7,803 nucleotides of DNA from DATKQI01 sp035532755 (lineage in GTDB: Bacteria > Pseudomonadota > Alphaproteobacteria > Acetobacterales > Acetobacteraceae). The stretch is taken from assembly GCA_035532755.1 (NCBI GenBank), contig DATKQI010000331.1, positions 1 through 7,803 of the forward strand, written 5' to 3'. The position numbers and the translations under genes were made by a program. The notes under the pieces were generated by a model. It was not told the DNA's origin. It searched no databases and was given only the letters and a program-made list of their open reading frames with translations. This document shows positions 5,599-7,803 of the stretch, one piece after another; positions within the stretch are counted from its first letter, which is position 1, and each line of letters opens with the position of its first letter.

Positions 5599-6488
5599 CA
5601 CGATCGAAGCGGCGCGACGCGATCGCGGGCTGGCTGCTTGTGCTGCCCGCGATCGTGCCTCTCGTCGCCTTCACCCATTACCCGACGATCGCAACGCTCT
5701 GGGCCAGCCTGCACGGCCAGGCGCTGCATGGGAAGCCGCCGCCGTTCATCGGCCTCACGAACTACCGGTCCATGGTGAAGGACCCTGTTTTCTGGCAGGC
5801 GCTGCGCAACAATGCGATCTACGCCGCCACGGTCATTCCGGTGTCGATGGCGCTCGCGATGGTCATGGCGCTCGCAGTGGATGCGGCGACGGGGGCGCGC
5901 ATCCGCGGGCGCGCGATGCTGCGGCTTGCCTATTTCACGCCCACCATCCTGCCGATGATCGCGATCGCGAACATCTGGCTGTTCTTCTTCACGCCCGGCT
6001 ACGGGCTGATCGACCGCGCGCTCGCTCCCTTCGGCTTCGCCAACTGGAACTGGCTCGGTTCGACGGGAACCGCGCTGCCGGCGATGATCATGGTCGCGAT
6101 CTGGCGCGAGGCTGCGTTCTACATGATCTTCTACCTCGCCGCATTGCAGGCGCTGCCGCCCACCTTGCGCGAGGCGGCGGCACTTGAGGGGGCATCCCGC
6201 TTCACCTTCTTCCGCCGCGTGATCTGGCCGCTGCTCACGCCGACCACGCTGTTCGTGTTCATCAACGTGGTGATCGACAGCTTCCGGCTGGTTGACCAGA
6301 TCATCGTGATGACTCACGGCGGGCCGGACAATGCCACGACGATTCTGCTCTATTACGTGTATGAGGTCGGCTTCCAGTATTGGGATTCGGGCTACGCGGC
6401 GGCGCTGACGGTGGTGCTGCTGGCCGGCCTCGGGCTTGTCGCGCTGATGCAATTCGCCCTGCTGGGGCGGCGGGTGCACTATCGATGA
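5595..6488 (+). CDS. ugpA: ABC importer permease, UgpA/MalF-like
   Basis: 297-residue inner-membrane permease with six predicted helices, forming half of the translocation channel. The first helix is around residues 10-28 (AGWLLVLPAIVPLVAF). The cytoplasmic EAA loop that docks on the ATPase begins at residue 193 with EAAALEGASRFTFFRRVIWP, matching the family pattern EAA-x3-G-x9-I-x-LP with W in place of L. A DQIIVMTHGGPDNAT block near 234-248 is characteristic of UgpA/MalF-type permeases. The start GTG 5595 overlaps the preceding TGA as GTGA (5595-5598), with only a weak AAGG immediately upstream, so it probably relies on translational coupling. Its stop overlaps the next gene as ATGA. Confidence 0.95.
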   Translation: MTRSKRRDAIAGWLLVLPAIVPLVAFTHYPTIATLWASLHGQALHGKPPPFIGLTNYRSMVKDPVFWQALRNNAIYAATVIPVSMALAMVMALAVDAATGARIRGRAMLRLAYFTPTILPMIAIANIWLFFFTPGYGLIDRALAPFGFANWNWLGSTGTALPAMIMVAIWREAAFYMIFYLAALQALPPTLREAAALEGASRFTFFRRVIWPLLTPTTLFVFINVVIDSFRLVDQIIVMTHGGPDNATTILLYYVYEVGFQYWDSGYAAALTVVLLAGLGLVALMQFALLGRRVHYR

Positions 6489-7294
6489 GAACCCGCGCCA
6501 GCATCGTCGAGACGATCGGGGCCTGGCTGCTGGGGCTGATGTGGATCCTGCCACTGCTCTGGGCGGCATGGAGCGCGCTGCACGGGCCGACGGCGGGGCT
6601 GTCGTTCGATCTGTTCGCGCCGCTCACCCTGCATAATTTCGTCCGCGCCTGGCATGCGGCGCCCTTCGCGCATGCGATGCTCAACACCGTCATCGTGGCG
6701 AGCCTCGCGCTGGCCGCGCAGTTCCTGCTTTGCACCCCGGCCGCGTTCGCGTTCGCGCGGCTGTCGTTTCCGGGGCGGGATGTGCTGTTCGCGCTGGTGC
6801 TCGTCCAGCTCCTGATCTCTCCCGATGTGCTGATGATCGAGAACTACCGCACCACCGCCTCGTTCGGGCTCGTCGATTCGCTGCTCGGCATCGCCCTGCC
6901 CTATCTCGGCTCGGCCTTCGGCATCTTCCTGCTGCGCCAGGCGTTTCGCCAGGTGCCGCAGGAGCTGGATGAGGCGGCCCGGCTGGAGGGCCTCGGCGTC
7001 ATCAGGCGGCTATGGCGGGTGTATGTGCCGCTCGCGCGCCCGACCTACATCGCCTATGGGCTCGTGCTGGTGAGCTTCCATTGGAACAACTTCCTCTGGC
7101 CGCTGATCGTGACGAACTCCGTCGCCACGCGCCCGCTCACGGTGGAGCTGGCAATCTTCTCGACGCCGGACCAGGGGCTGGACTGGTCGCTCGTCACCGC
7201 AGCCACGCTGCTGTCCGTCGCGCCGCTGCTGATCGCCTTCCTGATCTTCCAGCGCCAGTTCGTCCAGAGCTTCCTTCGGAGCGGCGTGCGCTAG
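6485..7294 (+). CDS. ugpE: ABC importer permease, UgpE/MalG-like
   Basis: 269-residue second permease, expected to pair with the preceding one in a heterodimer. Helix 1 covers about 12-30 (GAWLLGLMWILPLLWAAWS). The LTLHNFVRAW segment and the helix starting NTVIVASLALAAQF are typical of the CUT1 MalG/UgpE family. The EAA loop starts at residue 163 (EAARLEGLGVIRRLWRVYVP), and SFHWNNFLWPLIV near 197-209 is a family block found before the last helices. Length is slightly short but complete. ATG 6485 overlaps the upstream TGA (ATGA 6485-6488), implying coupled translation. It ends the transporter operon; no terminator is seen in the 42 bases before aroE. Confidence 0.95.
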   Translation: MRTRASIVETIGAWLLGLMWILPLLWAAWSALHGPTAGLSFDLFAPLTLHNFVRAWHAAPFAHAMLNTVIVASLALAAQFLLCTPAAFAFARLSFPGRDVLFALVLVQLLISPDVLMIENYRTTASFGLVDSLLGIALPYLGSAFGIFLLRQAFRQVPQELDEAARLEGLGVIRRLWRVYVPLARPTYIAYGLVLVSFHWNNFLWPLIVTNSVATRPLTVELAIFSTPDQGLDWSLVTAATLLSVAPLLIAFLIFQRQFVQSFLRSGVR

Positions 7295-7336
7295 GCTGAT
7301 CTTGATCCCGCCGTCTGCGCATGGTTCGCTGCCTGC

Positions 7337-7803
7337 ATGCCCATCCTGACCGGACAGGCGCGGCTTTCCGGCGTGATCGGATGGCCCGTCGCACATTCCC
7401 GCTCGCCCCGGCTGCACGGTTTTTGGCTGGACCGGCATCGGATCGATGGCGCCTACCTGCCGCTGGCCGTGCGGGCGGAGGATTTGGCTGTCGCCGTACG
7501 GGGTTTGCAGGCGGCAGGCTTCGCGGGCGCGAATGTCACCATTCCGCACAAGCAGGCAGCCTTCGCCCTGTGCGATGCGGTGGCGGACAGCGCCCGCCGC
7601 GCCGGGGCGGTGAACACGCTGGTGTTTCAGAACGGGCGCATCCTCGGCAGCAACACCGACGGCACCGGCTTCGTCGCCAATCTGCGCGCTCATGATATCG
7701 ACCCGACGGCCGGGCCGGCGCTGGTGCTGGGCGCGGGCGGTGCGGCGCGCGCCATAGCCGCCGTTCTGCTGGAGGAAAGCGTGCCGGTGAGCCTGTGCAA
7801 CCG
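7337..7803 (+). CDS. aroE: Shikimate dehydrogenase (NADP+), 3' partial
   Basis: First 155 residues of the enzyme that reduces 3-dehydroshikimate to shikimate with NADPH in the cytosolic pathway to aromatic amino acids. Shikimate-binding Ser21 and Ser23 lie in GVIGWPVAHSRSP. Catalytic Lys72 is in NVTIPHK, Asn93 in GAVNTL, and catalytic-site Asp108 in NTDGTGF. The NADP-binding loop is VLGAGGAARA (130-139), and the window ends at Asn155 of the expected NRT cofactor motif. ATG 7337 is the first start after an in-frame TAG at 7292 and gives the usual N-terminus; no clear ribosome site precedes it. The spacing of 42 bases from the permease gene allows co-transcription, although a functional link is not obvious. 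The short QuiB/YdiB paralogues are less likely given the classic AroE start. Confidence 0.93.
   Translation, partial: MPILTGQARLSGVIGWPVAHSRSPRLHGFWLDRHRIDGAYLPLAVRAEDLAVAVRGLQAAGFAGANVTIPHKQAAFALCDAVADSARRAGAVNTLVFQNGRILGSNTDGTGFVANLRAHDIDPTAGPALVLGAGGAARAIAAVLLEESVPVSLCN

Noticed and set aside
4066..5601. Long antisense open frame of 511 codons opposite the binding-protein gene
   Set aside because: Arg-rich mirror of codon bias in a GC-rich gene, with no motif. The same applies to the antisense frames at 432-1286, 2292-3119, 5583-6569 and 7010-7693.
491..5968. GCGATCGC octamers (491-498, 5619-5626, 5961-5968) as a possible HIP1-like repeat
   Set aside because: Three copies in 7.8 kb of GC-rich coding DNA with common GCG and ATC codons is not convincing enrichment.
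7321..7695. Open frame starting at ATG 7321
   Set aside because: It overlaps aroE out of frame and has no recognisable content, while the 7337 frame shows every AroE motif.

Overview
The window is high-GC DNA read almost entirely on the + strand. Gene families, GTG/ATG starts, ATGA-type overlaps and a typical alphaproteobacterial shikimate dehydrogenase point to an alphaproteobacterium. Acetobacteraceae/Rhodospirillales is my best guess from general resemblance, not a demonstrated placement. No tRNA, rRNA, insertion sequence or CRISPR array is visible.

Region 1 (1-2861) is the 3' end of a complex I/hydrogenase-4-like operon: the C-terminal part of a HyfF-type antiporter-like membrane subunit, a HyfG-type fused NuoC/NuoD-like large subunit, and a HyfI-type NuoB-like iron-sulfur subunit. 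The genes overlap at their stops and starts. The key observation is that the large subunit has lost all four cysteines that hold the NiFe centre in true group 4 hydrogenases (Ser210, Ser213, Ser468 and His471 stand in their places), while the small subunit keeps its four cluster cysteines. This is therefore best read as an energy-converting hydrogenase-related (Ehr) complex. It probably couples an unknown redox reaction to ion movement across the membrane and is not a hydrogen-evolving enzyme.

Region 2 (2862-3197) is a 336-base stretch without a confident gene, but it is not empty. It holds a consensus -35 box, an inverted repeat just downstream of it, a small hairpin, a strong Shine-Dalgarno sequence serving either a 13-codon or a 77-codon reading frame, a terminator-like hairpin, and an AT-rich patch with a -10-like box just before the next operon.

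Region 3 (3198-7294) is a complete four-gene ABC importer operon of the glycerol-3-phosphate/sugar (Ugp, CUT1) type: ATPase, periplasmic binding protein with a Tat-like signal, and two inner-membrane permeases. Junctions are tight (25-base gap, then GTGA and ATGA overlaps), so the four proteins are surely made together. The substrate cannot be fixed from sequence.

Region 4 (7337-7803) is the N-terminal 155 residues of shikimate dehydrogenase (aroE), cut by the window end. It starts 42 bases after the last permease gene with no terminator between, so read-through from the transporter operon is possible.
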